Positions 7,137 to 16,072 of a stretch of 39,764 bases of DNA are shown piece after piece. The notes beneath the pieces were generated by a model that saw only the letters and a program-made list of their open reading frames with translations, was not told where the DNA came from and searched no databases. The stretch covers positions 1-39,764 of the forward strand of contig NZ_JAUMKB010000029.1 in the NCBI RefSeq assembly GCF_030519375.1, read 5' to 3'. The DNA comes from Mucilaginibacter tolerans. GTDB taxonomy: Bacteria; Bacteroidota; Bacteroidia; Sphingobacteriales; Sphingobacteriaceae. Every line of letters starts with the position of its first letter. Position 1 is the first letter of the stretch. The position numbers and the translations under genes are program-made.

Positions 7137-8234
7137 TTACAGGGTTTTGTTATCCCCGGCAATCCCTAAATCCATCTCATTGCGCTGATACCTGCTTTGA
7201 GGCAAACTCTGCGGCATATGGACGGTAATATATTTCAGCAGATTTTCGCGAATATAGCATCTCAGATCAAATGCATCAGATGAATTACGTGCACTCATTA
7301 GCGCACGGAGTTCGATAGTATGTTCCTTAGAATCTGTTACTTGTAACACACCTACGCGTTTATCCCAAAGTTTGGTTGTTTTGAGCAGGCGGTTTAATTC
7401 TTCACGCAGCACCTCTACCGGAAAAGTATAATCGACGTAAAGAAACACCGTTCCCAATAATTGCGATGTAGTGCGTGTCCAGTTCTGGAAGGGCTTTTCA
7501 ATAAAATAGGTGATGGGTAAAATCAACCGCCGTTGGTCCCAGATAGCTAATACTACATAAGTAAGCGTAATGTCTTCTACGCGCCCCCATTCGCCTTCCA
7601 CTACCAGGACGTCGTCGATGCGGATAGGCTGTGTAAAAGCGATTTGCATTCCCGCCAGGAAATTACTCAAAGACTTCTGGGCTGCAAACCCAATGATGAT
7701 ACCGCCGATTCCAACACCGGTTAGTAAACCTGCGCCTATCTTCCGTACACTGTCAAAGCTAAGCAGTATTATGGATAAAGATATTACCACGATGATGATG
7801 ATCACTACCTTACGTACGAAGATCATCTGCGTACGCACTTTGCGACCTTTTAGGTTATCCTCTGAAGTGATGTCGTATTGATGGTAAACATAATCCTCGA
7901 ATATCTTAAAGGTGCAGATAAGCAAATTGGCAAAAGCAATGATGACCAGGATATCAATGACCCTATCGAGCGTAGTATACCAAAGTTTACTTATCTCGAG
8001 CAATGGCGTCATGAAATTCAGCATCAGCAACGGCACAAAAAAATTGAGCGGACGGCCAAGATGGGTAATGATGGATTTGAAAAGCGAGTAATCTTCCTTG
8101 TTTTTGTAGAAAAGGAGAATTGTGGTAATGATGAGCTTAACGATAAAACCAATGATCAACGCCGAGGCAACCACACCCAGGTTCCAGGCCCATGGCTGTA
8201 ATTGTTGCGACCACGCTTTCAGCATTTCATCCAT
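7137..8234 (-). CDS. MscS-family mechanosensitive ion channel
   Basis: A 365-residue inner-membrane channel that probably opens under membrane tension to release solutes during osmotic downshift. Hydrophobic segments are visible at about residues 17-40, 58-75, 88-108 and 138-158. The pore-lining TM3 region is glycine- and alanine-rich (GAGLLTGVGIGGIIIGFAAQ, about 175-194), followed by the beta-domain segment RIDDVLVVEGEWGRVEDITL typical of MscS. The C-terminal domain is cytoplasmic. Larger than E. coli MscS (286 residues) because of extra N-terminal helices. It stands alone, divergent from the DUF885 gene. Confidence 0.93.
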   Translation of the reverse strand: MDEMLKAWSQQLQPWAWNLGVVASALIIGFIVKLIITTILLFYKNKEDYSLFKSIITHLGRPLNFFVPLLMLNFMTPLLEISKLWYTTLDRVIDILVIIAFANLLICTFKIFEDYVYHQYDITSEDNLKGRKVRTQMIFVRKVVIIIIVVISLSIILLSFDSVRKIGAGLLTGVGIGGIIIGFAAQKSLSNFLAGMQIAFTQPIRIDDVLVVEGEWGRVEDITLTYVVLAIWDQRRLILPITYFIEKPFQNWTRTTSQLLGTVFLYVDYTFPVEVLREELNRLLKTTKLWDKRVGVLQVTDSKEHTIELRALMSARNSSDAFDLRCYIRENLLKYITVHMPQSLPQSRYQRNEMDLGIAGDNKTL

Positions 8235-8298
8235 AGATAATCAGGCAGACTGTTTAGTAAAACCAACGTGGATAGGCGCATTTTGTTTAGGCCTTTAA

Positions 8299-8317
8299 CC
8301 CCCAAAGGGGGATTTTT
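8299..8317 (+). terminator. Short C5/G5 hairpin with T-run
   Basis: CCCCC-AAA-GGGGG followed by ATTTTT. It lies between two divergent genes, where a terminator is not expected, so it may rather be one of the C/G-rich short palindromes scattered in this lineage or an attenuator before the DUF885 gene. Confidence 0.3.
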
Positions 8318-8384
8318 GCTTTGGTAAATTCGATTCCTGTAACAACTTTGGTGCTGATCGGTCTATTTGTTAAATCCTCTTTAA

Positions 8385-9680
8385 ATGAAAAAAATCTTTA
8401 CCTGTATCATTTTAATGCTGACGTTCACCATTGCAGATGCACAGCAAAAATTCAGCGATTTTTCTAAAGATTTTGTAAACGGATACAATGCGCTCAAACT
8501 GCCACAATTAGAGTTGAGCTATGTAAGCGGTCTGCAGCATATCGGTTCGATAGAAAACGTTCAAAAGCAGGAAGATTTTTTCGAATCGGTCAAATTAAAG
8601 ATAGCTGCATTTAAACCCACTGACTTAACACCAGAGCAGAAGACAGATTACCAGCTTATCAGCTATGAAACCAACCTGAACCTGGAACGGATTGCACTGG
8701 AAAAGCAATGGTTGAAAAATAAACCTGATACCATTTCGAAAAAAGGCATCATCACCATTCCCAATGGCAAGGCATGGTATGTCTATTTGCTGAAGCGATG
8801 GGTAAATGATCAGGTTACGCCCGACCAGGTTTATCAGTTTGGTTTGAGTGAAGTAGAACGTGTAAAGAGCCATATCGAAGCCATACGGAAAGCGACTGGC
8901 TTAAGCGAGGTCGAGTTTTATAAGCATTTAAACGACCCTTCTTTCTTTATTAGCGACCCGGCAGAAGTTCAACAATCATTTGAGCGCACGAAAGCTGTTG
9001 TTTATAGCAACCTGCATAAACTTTTCAGCCAAACTAAATTATCTGATTTGAAAATAGAAAGAGGAGAAAGCAAACAATTGGCCCAAACTCCAGGATATTA
9101 CGATGACAATACTTTTTATTACAATCTTTTTGACAAGCCCTACAATAAACGTCAGGTCGACTGGCTGTTTATTCATGAGGCAGTTCCTGGGCACCATTAC
9201 CAATTTTCTATTGTTTCTGGAACCAAAGTTTCTGCTGTACAGAACCTGTTTTACTACATGGGCTTAGCTGAAGGTTGGGGAGCTTATGCAGAAGAATTGG
9301 GCAAGGAATTGGGCGTATATAAAACGCCCTATGACGAATTGGGCAAATGGGAATGGGATATCGTCCGCTCTGTGCGCGTGCCCCTGGATGTGGGGCTGAA
9401 TTATTATGGATGGACAGATCAGCAGGCGCTGGAGTTCTGGAAAAAGAATATTCGCGGGCAGGACGATATTGCCATGCGCGAAATAGCCCGCATCCGTCGC
9501 TGGCCTGCCCAGGTGGTTACTTATAAATATGGAGCTTTACAGATACTGCATTGGCGGGCGCAATTGCAAAAGCAGCAAGGAAAGGCTTTTGATATAAGGG
9601 AGTTTCATAATAGGGTATTGAATCATGGTTCGTTGCCGTTGTTTATGGTAAAGGAGAATGTGTTTAAGGTGCCAGATTAA
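8385..9680 (+). CDS. DUF885 family secreted protein (putative metallopeptidase)
   Basis: A 431-residue protein with a signal peptide (residues 1-19, KKIFTCIILMLTFTIADAQQ) and thus probably periplasmic. The DUF885 hallmark HEAVPGHH is at about 264-271, an HExxH-like zinc site, followed by the helix LAEGWGAYAEELGKELG that supplies the third ligand (Glu). Members resemble M32/M3-type peptidases, but substrates are mostly unknown. Many Bacteroidota DUF885 proteins are nearly 600 residues; this one is shorter, lacking part of the region before the active site, yet reads as complete with a normal signal sequence and stop. It is transcribed alone. Confidence 0.85.
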   Translation: MKKIFTCIILMLTFTIADAQQKFSDFSKDFVNGYNALKLPQLELSYVSGLQHIGSIENVQKQEDFFESVKLKIAAFKPTDLTPEQKTDYQLISYETNLNLERIALEKQWLKNKPDTISKKGIITIPNGKAWYVYLLKRWVNDQVTPDQVYQFGLSEVERVKSHIEAIRKATGLSEVEFYKHLNDPSFFISDPAEVQQSFERTKAVVYSNLHKLFSQTKLSDLKIERGESKQLAQTPGYYDDNTFYYNLFDKPYNKRQVDWLFIHEAVPGHHYQFSIVSGTKVSAVQNLFYYMGLAEGWGAYAEELGKELGVYKTPYDELGKWEWDIVRSVRVPLDVGLNYYGWTDQQALEFWKKNIRGQDDIAMREIARIRRWPAQVVTYKYGALQILHWRAQLQKQQGKAFDIREFHNRVLNHGSLPLFMVKENVFKVPD

Positions 9681-9825
9681 ATTAAGCGGACAGAATACCT
9701 TATTTTCTAGACCAATATTAAATGCCACAGAAACCAAATAGGTTAATAACTCACTGGTTTTTGTATATAAAATTCATTATGAATTACTTAGCTTTAATAG
9801 CCAATTAATTTAAAACCATTAAAAC

Positions 9826-10119
9826 ATGCATGTTTTAGTAAATCATCAAATCTCCAATCCCGAGGCGTTTTGGAGCTTAGTTAAAACCGAGCCGGCTATG
9901 CCCGAAGGTTTTAAAGTTCATAGTTTAATGGCAGGTGCTGACCCTTCAGTAGCTGCTTGCCTGTGGAGTGCGCCTACTGTTGACTCATTAAGAACAATGC
10001 TCGATGGTATGCTTATCGGCCTGTGCACGAATACCTATATGCAGATCAACGACGAAAATTCTTTTGGCTTACCTGATCAGGTTACACAGCAAAAAGATTT
10101 GGCAGGCTCACACCACTGA
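9826..10119 (+). CDS. Hypothetical protein (97 residues)
   Basis: A small cytoplasmic protein with no signal peptide. It begins MHVLVNHQISNPEAFWSL and has the alternating strand-helix pattern of ferredoxin-like dimeric alpha/beta-barrel proteins: a first strand with conserved-looking HVLVNHQI, an amphipathic helix, then KVHSLMAGAD and AACLWSAPTVDSLRTMLDG. It could belong to such a barrel family, but I do not recognise a named domain. Nothing else is in its operon; a perfect 11-bp stem-loop lies 13 bp beyond its stop. Confidence 0.7.
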   Translation: MHVLVNHQISNPEAFWSLVKTEPAMPEGFKVHSLMAGADPSVAACLWSAPTVDSLRTMLDGMLIGLCTNTYMQINDENSFGLPDQVTQQKDLAGSHH

Positions 10120-10131
10120 GCAAGCACATCA

Positions 10132-10178
10132 GCGGTTCAGACTTATAGAATCCTCAATTCTCTACAGGTCTGAACCGC
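10132..10178 (+). terminator. Stem-loop after the 97-residue gene
   Basis: GCGGTTCAGAC (10132-10142) pairs perfectly with GTCTGAACCGC (10168-10178); inside, AGAAT pairs with ATTCT. No T-run follows, so it may be an RNA-stabilising or processing hairpin rather than a classical terminator. Confidence 0.45.
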
Positions 10179-10611
10179 ATGGTATATTCTCCACCAGAAC
10201 TTATATGTCCTTCTCTATAAAATCTCGCTAAAGTGGAAATCCAGGTGGTTCATACCAGTCTGTATTTATTTGAAGCGATCTCTGTCTTTAAATAATGGAA
10301 TTAAACCAAGCGATGACGATTTTATTTTCATTTTTTCATCCGGTGAATAGCCTTGGATGACCATCGCCTACGCGCAAATCAATATAAAACTGATAGGTTT
10401 TTATCAAAATTATAAATTTCGTTGTCACATATTTTATTCGTAAATTTAATATACCAATTCACCTAAAAATTAATTTATGGAACCACCAGATTATGGTATC
10501 GATATACCCTTAATGGTAGCGTTTTTCCCTGATGGGTAGTTGATCGGGACGCTCCATCGTACCTAACTATCAGATCATAAAATTTTTCGTTCATCATTAA
10601 ACTAAATCGTC
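10179..10611. other. Intergenic stretch without a convincing gene
   Basis: About 430 bp with no convincing gene. A 20-codon open frame starts at 10477 (MEPPDYGIDIPLMVAFFPDG) but has no Shine-Dalgarno sequence or support. The part 10380-10480 is AT-rich and may contain the promoter for the lipoprotein at 10612. No repeats of note are seen. Confidence 0.5.
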
Positions 10612-11394
10612 ATGAAAAGGATTTTAATACTTGCGGCTTTAATAAGTTGCATAATTTTTGGATGTAAGAAAAAAGAGAAAGTATCTCAAGCGGGTATTTA
10701 CAGACTGGATAAGCAAATGGCCAGTGGTGGAGGGAAGGATACGGTGTATAAACGGACCCAGATAAAAATTTATACCGATAAGTACTATATGTATGCCGGC
10801 ATGGCCCCTGACTCATCAGTGGGGTTTGGAACTGGTGCGTACAGTCTGGATACAGGGAACAAGATACTCGAACGCAATATTTACAGCAGTGGTGTCCTTG
10901 ATTCATCAAGAAGCTTCAATCTCCTGATTACACGTAAAGATTCCGGGTATACACAGGTAATTCCTGGTTTAGCCATAGTAAACGGTGTAAAGTGGGACCT
11001 GACAGAGAATTACTCAAGGATAGCAAGTTCCGATACTTCAGTTTTGGATGGTTTATGGAAACTGGATAAATCTTATTGGGTAAAAGGAAAGGATACCACA
11101 AAAGGTAACCAAACCCAGTTTAAGATATTCTGGGGTGGTCATTTTATGTTTGTGCACCGTTATCCCCTGCCAAATGGAGCTAGTCAGACTTTCAAGAACG
11201 GTTTTGGCTATGGGACATTTAGCTTCAAGCGCGATACTTTGACCGAAGAAGAAGAATGGTCGAGTCATACAGCGCTTGTTGGGCGTAAGTTTTCTATTAA
11301 GATCACGATGAAGGGAAAAGATGAGTACTCGCAGGTGATAGATGATCCAAAGGCAGGCGAACAAACGACAGAAATATACAGAAGGGTGCAGTAA
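10612..11394 (+). CDS. Lipoprotein with two lipocalin-like repeats
   Basis: A 260-residue lipoprotein: signal peptide MKRILILAALISCIIFG followed by the lipobox Cys at 18 and a KKKEK spacer. The mature part has two related halves. The first begins GIYRLDKQ and the second GLWKLDKSYWVKGKDT (about residue 148 onward); each then has a strand with Tyr/Phe-rich text (KIYTDKYYMYAG against KIFWGGHFMFVHR) and a glycine-rich strand (GFGTGAYSLD against GFGYGTFSFKRD). This pattern resembles small lipocalin-like beta-barrels found in Bacteroidota lipoproteins. Ligand and partner are unknown. It is monocistronic and convergent with the gene at 11453. Confidence 0.8.
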   Translation: MKRILILAALISCIIFGCKKKEKVSQAGIYRLDKQMASGGGKDTVYKRTQIKIYTDKYYMYAGMAPDSSVGFGTGAYSLDTGNKILERNIYSSGVLDSSRSFNLLITRKDSGYTQVIPGLAIVNGVKWDLTENYSRIASSDTSVLDGLWKLDKSYWVKGKDTTKGNQTQFKIFWGGHFMFVHRYPLPNGASQTFKNGFGYGTFSFKRDTLTEEEEWSSHTALVGRKFSIKITMKGKDEYSQVIDDPKAGEQTTEIYRRVQ

Positions 11395-11407
11395 CTAAAA
11401 AATAATA

Positions 11408-11447
11408 TGTCATTGCAGGAGTAATATAATGTCGCCCTGCAATGACA
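11408..11447. terminator. Stem-loop between convergent genes
   Basis: TGTCATTGCAGG (11408-11419) pairs perfectly with CCTGCAATGACA (11436-11447), with a 16-nt loop. No strong T-run is present. The word TGTCATTGC also resembles a palindromic repeat that I recall from Bacteroidota intergenic regions, so it may be a REP-like remnant. Confidence 0.5.
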
Positions 11448-11452
11448 GTTTG

Positions 11453-11887
11453 TTAATTGAATTGATTGCTCTTTTTCATCATAAAACCGGATAAAAGCGT
11501 CAATATTGCTGCCGTTAATGTAATGGCTGCTGCAAACGGAAAGAAATATATAAGCTCGTTTATACCCCATGCCACCAAAGCAATGCCAATAGCATAGATG
11601 ATTTTCTTCGTAAGGTTTGCACTGCGGCATGTTTCGCCCGAAACGAGCCATAACACTATTGCTATCATGAATAGCGCTATCGAACAGGCATAACCAAAGC
11701 CTTCGTAAAAATTACCCAACGAACGCTCCGCACCCATAAAAGGGAATTTATGTCCGGTCATCCCGTCAACTATGGTTTTGTAAACAGGGTCTGGTGCTTC
11801 CTTCCATGTACCAAAACCATAGGTATGCAGTATTGAGTGGATGAAAATTAAAGCAGCGGCAATTCGCAACAGGATTTTAGGTTTCAT
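11453..11887 (-). CDS. Small four-helix integral membrane protein
   Basis: A 144-residue membrane protein with hydrophobic segments at about residues 6-24, 64-83, 92-112 and 114-134. The first helix is followed by a periplasmic-looking loop with HSILHTYGFGTWKEAPDP, and the middle loop contains FPFMGAERSLGNFYEGFGYA. The layout recalls small DoxX-like or LIC_13387-like membrane proteins, but this is a loose resemblance and the function is unknown. The next gene on the same strand (permease, 11966-14323) ends 79 bp upstream of it, so it could be the last gene of that operon. Confidence 0.75.
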   Translation of the reverse strand: MKPKILLRIAAALIFIHSILHTYGFGTWKEAPDPVYKTIVDGMTGHKFPFMGAERSLGNFYEGFGYACSIALFMIAIVLWLVSGETCRSANLTKKIIYAIGIALVAWGINELIYFFPFAAAITLTAAILTLLSGFMMKKSNQFN

Positions 11888-11965
11888 ATTGGTTTTTTAC
11901 TGCAATTTAATAATAATCAACTAATTGAGACTGTTGCCCACTAATGACCATTGACTAATGACAAC

Positions 11966-14323
11966 TCACTCACTCCTCAACGTCTTCACGGGGTTAGTCA
12001 ATGCAGATTTTATTGCCTGGAAGCTAATAGTGATAAACGCAATGATGATCGATACACCTCCCGCTAAGACAAATACCCACCAGTTGATGCCAATTTTATA
12101 AGCAAAATCTTGTAGCCATTTATGCATAAAGTACCAGGCAACGGGCGATGCAATTACAATAGACAGTAGCACTAATTTGAGAAAATCTTTGGTTAACAAG
12201 CCAACCAGGCTGCTTATGCTTGCACCTAATACTTTGCGTACGCCGATTTCTCGTGTGCGAACTTGCGCCGTATAGGCAGCCAGGCCCAGCAAGCCCAGGC
12301 AGGAAATAAATATCGCGATGGCGGCGAAGTCGGTAAAGAGCGTGCCTTCACGTTGTTCATTTTGGTAGATATTATCGAATACGTCGTCCAGGAAAGCGTA
12401 GCTGAACGGATATTGGCCGTTGTATTGCTTAAACTGACGTTCGGCTGCAGCAATCGCTTGAGGGGCGCCCTGAGCCGTAGTTTTTATGTAGATCTTATTT
12501 AGATACTGTGGTACATACCAAAACATGGAAGGCGCAATTTTTTCTTTCATCGAAGCATAATGAAAATCTTTCACCACGCCGATGATAGAACCGTTAATTT
12601 GCTGCATGCGGAAACGTTTACCTACCGGGTTTTTTATGCCCATTTCCTTTATCGCAGCTTCGTTTAATATAAAATGTGCGGTATCATTTTTCGCGCCGGT
12701 AAAGGAAGCGCCGTCAGTCATCTTAATTTTAAAAAAAGAAACCAAATCCTTATCCACCACAATAGGATGGATGATAATATTTTGTTTCGGGTCTTTTCCG
12801 TCCCAATCCACGTTTCCAGTAAAGCCTTGAAAATGGACTATATTCTGGTTCGAGCGGGTTATATCCAGTATGCCTGGTTGCTTCATTAACTCTGCTCGTG
12901 CTGCCTCATAGTGATTTGCCATGTCACGCATCCAAAAGGTCAGAACGTGCCCTTTATCGTAGCCCACGCCTGTGGTGCGTATATAGTTAAGCTGACCAGT
13001 GATGACAATGGTACCAATGATTAAAATAATGGAAAATGAAAACTGCATAACTACCAATATTTTGCGGAATAACACGTCACCTATGCTCGCCGATATTTTG
13101 CCTTTTAATGCTTTCAAGGGCTCGAATGAGGAAAGGAGCAGGGCGGGATAAATACTGGATGCAGCCAACGTACCGCCGATGGATAGCAGCAGGACAAGCC
13201 AGATATGATAATCGCTCAGGCGCAGGCTCATTTCTTTGCCTGCTATCTGATTAAAGGCAGGCATTAACACGAAGATTAATCCTATAGCCAATATTGCCGC
13301 AAATGTAAATAACAGAGCGGTTTCGACAATGAACTGCAAAAACAGATGTGCCTTTCCGGCACCAATAATTTTACGCATGCTGATCTCTTTTGACCGCAAC
13401 ATCGAGCGCGCGGTAGACAGGTTAACATAATTAATGCAAGCGATGGTCAGGGTCAGTATAGCGATGACGATAAAAATGCGGACAGTTGTGATACCCCTGT
13501 CGCTCAGGTCAGCATTATACAGGTGCATTTTTGAAAGCGGCAACGGCAGGTAGTCGGCATCGGTGTCGTCCGGTTTGTGCGCCAGGTGGACCTGTGTTAT
13601 TTGTTTGGCCAGTTTTTTAATATCAGCGCCCGGTTTGATCAGCAGATAAGTTTGATAATTAAAGAAGCTGAAATTGTTGGTCATATCATTCTTCTGCGCC
13701 AGCATCATCTTAAAATGCAGACTGATTGGCGTGATCATATCATACTGCAAGCTGGAATTCTTCGGGAAATCGTTGATGACACCGCTTACCGTAAAGTTTT
13801 CTTTATTGTCGGCAACGATCACTTTGCCAATAGGATCAGCATCACCAAAAAATTTATGAGCAGTTGTTTGAGTAACGACTACTGAATGGTCATCCGCAAA
13901 AGGTTTTTCATGATTGCCTTTTATCAGACTAAAATCAAACACTGCAAAAAATGAGGGGTCAGCATAAATTACATTCTCATCGCCAAATACTTTATTCTGG
14001 TATTTATAAAGTGAATAATCATAATTACCTGTTGTGCGTACATACTCCTTTACTTCAGGTAATTGCTGTTTGGAAAATGGCCCGATAGGAGCTACCCCGA
14101 TCTGAAATATTTGTCGATTAGCGCCTGTCCCGCCCCAAAGCTCCAGCCTGTATATGTCTTTGGTTTGTTTATGAAAACTATCAAAGCTCAATTCGTCCTG
14201 TACCCAAAGCAGGATCAGCATACCCACTGCCAACCCAATGGTTAAACCAGCGATATTTATGGCTGAATAAAACTTGTTGTGCAACAAATTCCTCCAGGCA
14301 GTTTTGATGTAGTTTCTTAACAT
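11966..14323 (-). CDS. FtsX/MacB-type ABC transporter permease
   Basis: A 785-residue inner-membrane protein. It starts with the typical MLRNYIKTAWRNLLHNKFYS and TM1 (about residues 20-42), then a large periplasmic MacB core domain, three TMs near 280-300, 330-352 and 375-395, and a second TM at about 428-447 followed by another periplasmic domain. It ends with three FtsX-family TMs (about 680-780) that include the conserved ARTREIGVRKVLGAS-like text (VRTREIGVRKVLGASISSLV). No ATPase gene is adjacent; in Bacteroidota such permeases often sit apart from their ATPase. It is the distal gene of the sigma/anti-sigma/DUF4097 operon, so it is probably regulated by that sigma factor. Substrate unknown. 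Confidence 0.9.
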   Translation of the reverse strand: MLRNYIKTAWRNLLHNKFYSAINIAGLTIGLAVGMLILLWVQDELSFDSFHKQTKDIYRLELWGGTGANRQIFQIGVAPIGPFSKQQLPEVKEYVRTTGNYDYSLYKYQNKVFGDENVIYADPSFFAVFDFSLIKGNHEKPFADDHSVVVTQTTAHKFFGDADPIGKVIVADNKENFTVSGVINDFPKNSSLQYDMITPISLHFKMMLAQKNDMTNNFSFFNYQTYLLIKPGADIKKLAKQITQVHLAHKPDDTDADYLPLPLSKMHLYNADLSDRGITTVRIFIVIAILTLTIACINYVNLSTARSMLRSKEISMRKIIGAGKAHLFLQFIVETALLFTFAAILAIGLIFVLMPAFNQIAGKEMSLRLSDYHIWLVLLLSIGGTLAASSIYPALLLSSFEPLKALKGKISASIGDVLFRKILVVMQFSFSIILIIGTIVITGQLNYIRTTGVGYDKGHVLTFWMRDMANHYEAARAELMKQPGILDITRSNQNIVHFQGFTGNVDWDGKDPKQNIIIHPIVVDKDLVSFFKIKMTDGASFTGAKNDTAHFILNEAAIKEMGIKNPVGKRFRMQQINGSIIGVVKDFHYASMKEKIAPSMFWYVPQYLNKIYIKTTAQGAPQAIAAAERQFKQYNGQYPFSYAFLDDVFDNIYQNEQREGTLFTDFAAIAIFISCLGLLGLAAYTAQVRTREIGVRKVLGASISSLVGLLTKDFLKLVLLSIVIASPVAWYFMHKWLQDFAYKIGINWWVFVLAGGVSIIIAFITISFQAIKSALTNPVKTLRSE

Positions 14324-14377
14324 GGCAGATGTTTTTAAGTGCTTATGACTTCTCCCTGATTTATTACTTTAAGACAT

Positions 14378-15196
14378 CTATTTTGTCTTACGGATATAAA
14401 TACTCCCGAAAGTAGTTTTCATCAGTAACTGCGGCCCGCCGCCGTTGATTTTGCCATAAACCCAATCTTCGATCTTCAGGCTATACATGCCCTTGCCGTC
14501 GCTTTTTGAAACCTCCGGCTTGTGCATATCGGTAGCTACATCAAAATCGGTGAATACATCGCCACGGTCCGATTTCAGTTTCACATTAGCTTTCAGCGAA
14601 GCCGGGAAGGTAACGTCTACATTGCCATTCAGGGTAGAATAGGCCATAGCAGCTTTGGAGTCGATCGATTTGAAGGTCACGACCACATTCCCGTTAACAG
14701 TATTGGCCACCACAGAGCCAGATATATTGGTTAATTTGATGGCGCCATTTACATTGCTTACTTCCAGGTCGCCATTAAGATTGCTGCCGCTCACATTACC
14801 ATCGTTCACCGTGCCGAATTTAAAATTGCCTTCAGTCATCGGAACTTTTATCAGAAGGTTGACCGCCCTGCCCGCTGTTCCGCTAACACTCACCTCGTTG
14901 TTGCGCTCTTCGGCCTGTATATCGGCATTGTTCCCATTACTGATACGGTGCATACCGCCTCCGCTGTGATCTTCACCATGGCGCTTCTCCGCTTGCAATA
15001 CTTCTACTACAATGTCTTTTCCCTCATGTCCATTCACGGTGATGGAACCATCCACCAGGCGGGCCACCAGTTTGAAAGGTTTACCTGGGGAGCTTAATGG
15101 CACCACTAGCTGTTCTTTTGCTGTTTCCTGCGCCCATGCTTTTGCACTTAAAAATATGGCAATTGTCAGAGTGCTTATGATTCTTGTCGTCTTCAT
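14378..15196 (-). CDS. DUF4097 beta-strand-repeat protein (272 residues)
   Basis: A secreted protein with a signal peptide (about residues 1-22, ending SAKAWAQ). The mature part is a regular series of short strands typical of DUF4097/GIN-like right-handed beta-helix proteins: VNDGNVSGSNLNGDLEVSNV, then GAIKLTNISGSVVANTVNGN and VDVTFP. A His- and Gly-rich loop (RHGEDHSGGGMH) lies near residues 73-84. Its gene starts 6 bp downstream of the stop of a paralogous gene, so they are cotranscribed. Probably a periplasmic or surface adhesin-like protein; its precise role is unknown. Confidence 0.85.
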   Translation of the reverse strand: MKTTRIISTLTIAIFLSAKAWAQETAKEQLVVPLSSPGKPFKLVARLVDGSITVNGHEGKDIVVEVLQAEKRHGEDHSGGGMHRISNGNNADIQAEERNNEVSVSGTAGRAVNLLIKVPMTEGNFKFGTVNDGNVSGSNLNGDLEVSNVNGAIKLTNISGSVVANTVNGNVVVTFKSIDSKAAMAYSTLNGNVDVTFPASLKANVKLKSDRGDVFTDFDVATDMHKPEVSKSDGKGMYSLKIEDWVYGKINGGGPQLLMKTTFGSIYIRKTK

Positions 15197-15202
15197 CTTC
15201 TG

Positions 15203-16060
15203 TTATTTATCTTGTTTTTTTATATATACATTCCCGTTAAGAGTTTCAAATTTGAATGTCTTCCCACCTGAGCCAAAACGTATGTCGGAATTTTTGCTAA
15301 GTTTATAGGTTGTAGTGCTACCGCTTTTATTTTCAGATTTGGTTACCCTGCTGGGCATTACCTCCACGTTCTGGAAATCGGTATAAAACTCGCCATTCAT
15401 ACTTTTAAATGATACGTCTGCAGCCAGGTTGGAAGGGTAGGTAACTTTTAATTCACCATTAATAGTGTAATAGGACGATGCGTCCGGTGGTACAACCAGG
15501 TAATTTACCGTTACACCTCCGTTAACAGTATGTGCAGTGGTAGCCCCTTTGGCATTTACAATGTCGATCTTACCATTTACATTATTGATCTTCAATGCGC
15601 CGTAAACGTTTTTTACATAAACATCACCATCATTTACGGTGGATGCAGACAAGTCGACGTTATAAGGCACTTTTACTACAAACTCAAGTTTTACCTGGTA
15701 TTCAATTTTGCGACGCTCATCCCAATGCCTATTGTATTGATGGGGCTTGGTATTCCATGGCTCGCTAAGATATGCCATAATACTGTCCGGCTTTTGTTCA
15801 AATTCCAGTTTGAATTCTTTTTTTCCCTGCTCTACGGTTTGCCGGTCATCGGCTGATATGGTTTCATCAATTTCCATCAGGACTTTATTGCCTGAATAAC
15901 CTTCTACCTTTACCGAACCAAACAGATTGTAAATGCCTAACATGCCTTTCTGGTAGGTAAACTCCTTGCTGATGTGGGTTTTATATTCCTGCGCTGAGGC
16001 GGAAAATTGGGCAAAACAAAGGCCCAGCCCGGCTAAAACGGGTAATACTAATCGTTTCAT
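15203..16060 (-). CDS. DUF4097 beta-strand-repeat protein (285 residues)
   Basis: Paralogue of the downstream gene. A signal peptide occupies about residues 1-23 (LPVLAGLGLCFAQFSASA). Strand repeats include STVNDGDVYVKNVYGALKIN, NVNGKIDIVNAKGATTAHTV and NGELKVTYP, with the same order of VNDG, NVNG and TVNG turns as its neighbour, so the pair arose by duplication. It is located 12 bp downstream of the anti-sigma gene. A role in sensing or maintaining the envelope under control of the sigma factor is inferred from the operon only. Confidence 0.85.
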   Translation of the reverse strand: MKRLVLPVLAGLGLCFAQFSASAQEYKTHISKEFTYQKGMLGIYNLFGSVKVEGYSGNKVLMEIDETISADDRQTVEQGKKEFKLEFEQKPDSIMAYLSEPWNTKPHQYNRHWDERRKIEYQVKLEFVVKVPYNVDLSASTVNDGDVYVKNVYGALKINNVNGKIDIVNAKGATTAHTVNGGVTVNYLVVPPDASSYYTINGELKVTYPSNLAADVSFKSMNGEFYTDFQNVEVMPSRVTKSENKSGSTTTYKLSKNSDIRFGSGGKTFKFETLNGNVYIKKQDK

Positions 16061-16072
16061 AAATTCTTTATT

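Noticed and set aside
10004..10231. Open frame overlapping the end of the 97-residue gene
   Set aside because: Out of frame, with no start signal; it spans a hairpin and reads as random sequence.
10477..10539. 20-codon frame MEPPDYGIDIPLMVAFFPDG
   Set aside because: Too short and no Shine-Dalgarno or promoter; kept as intergenic.
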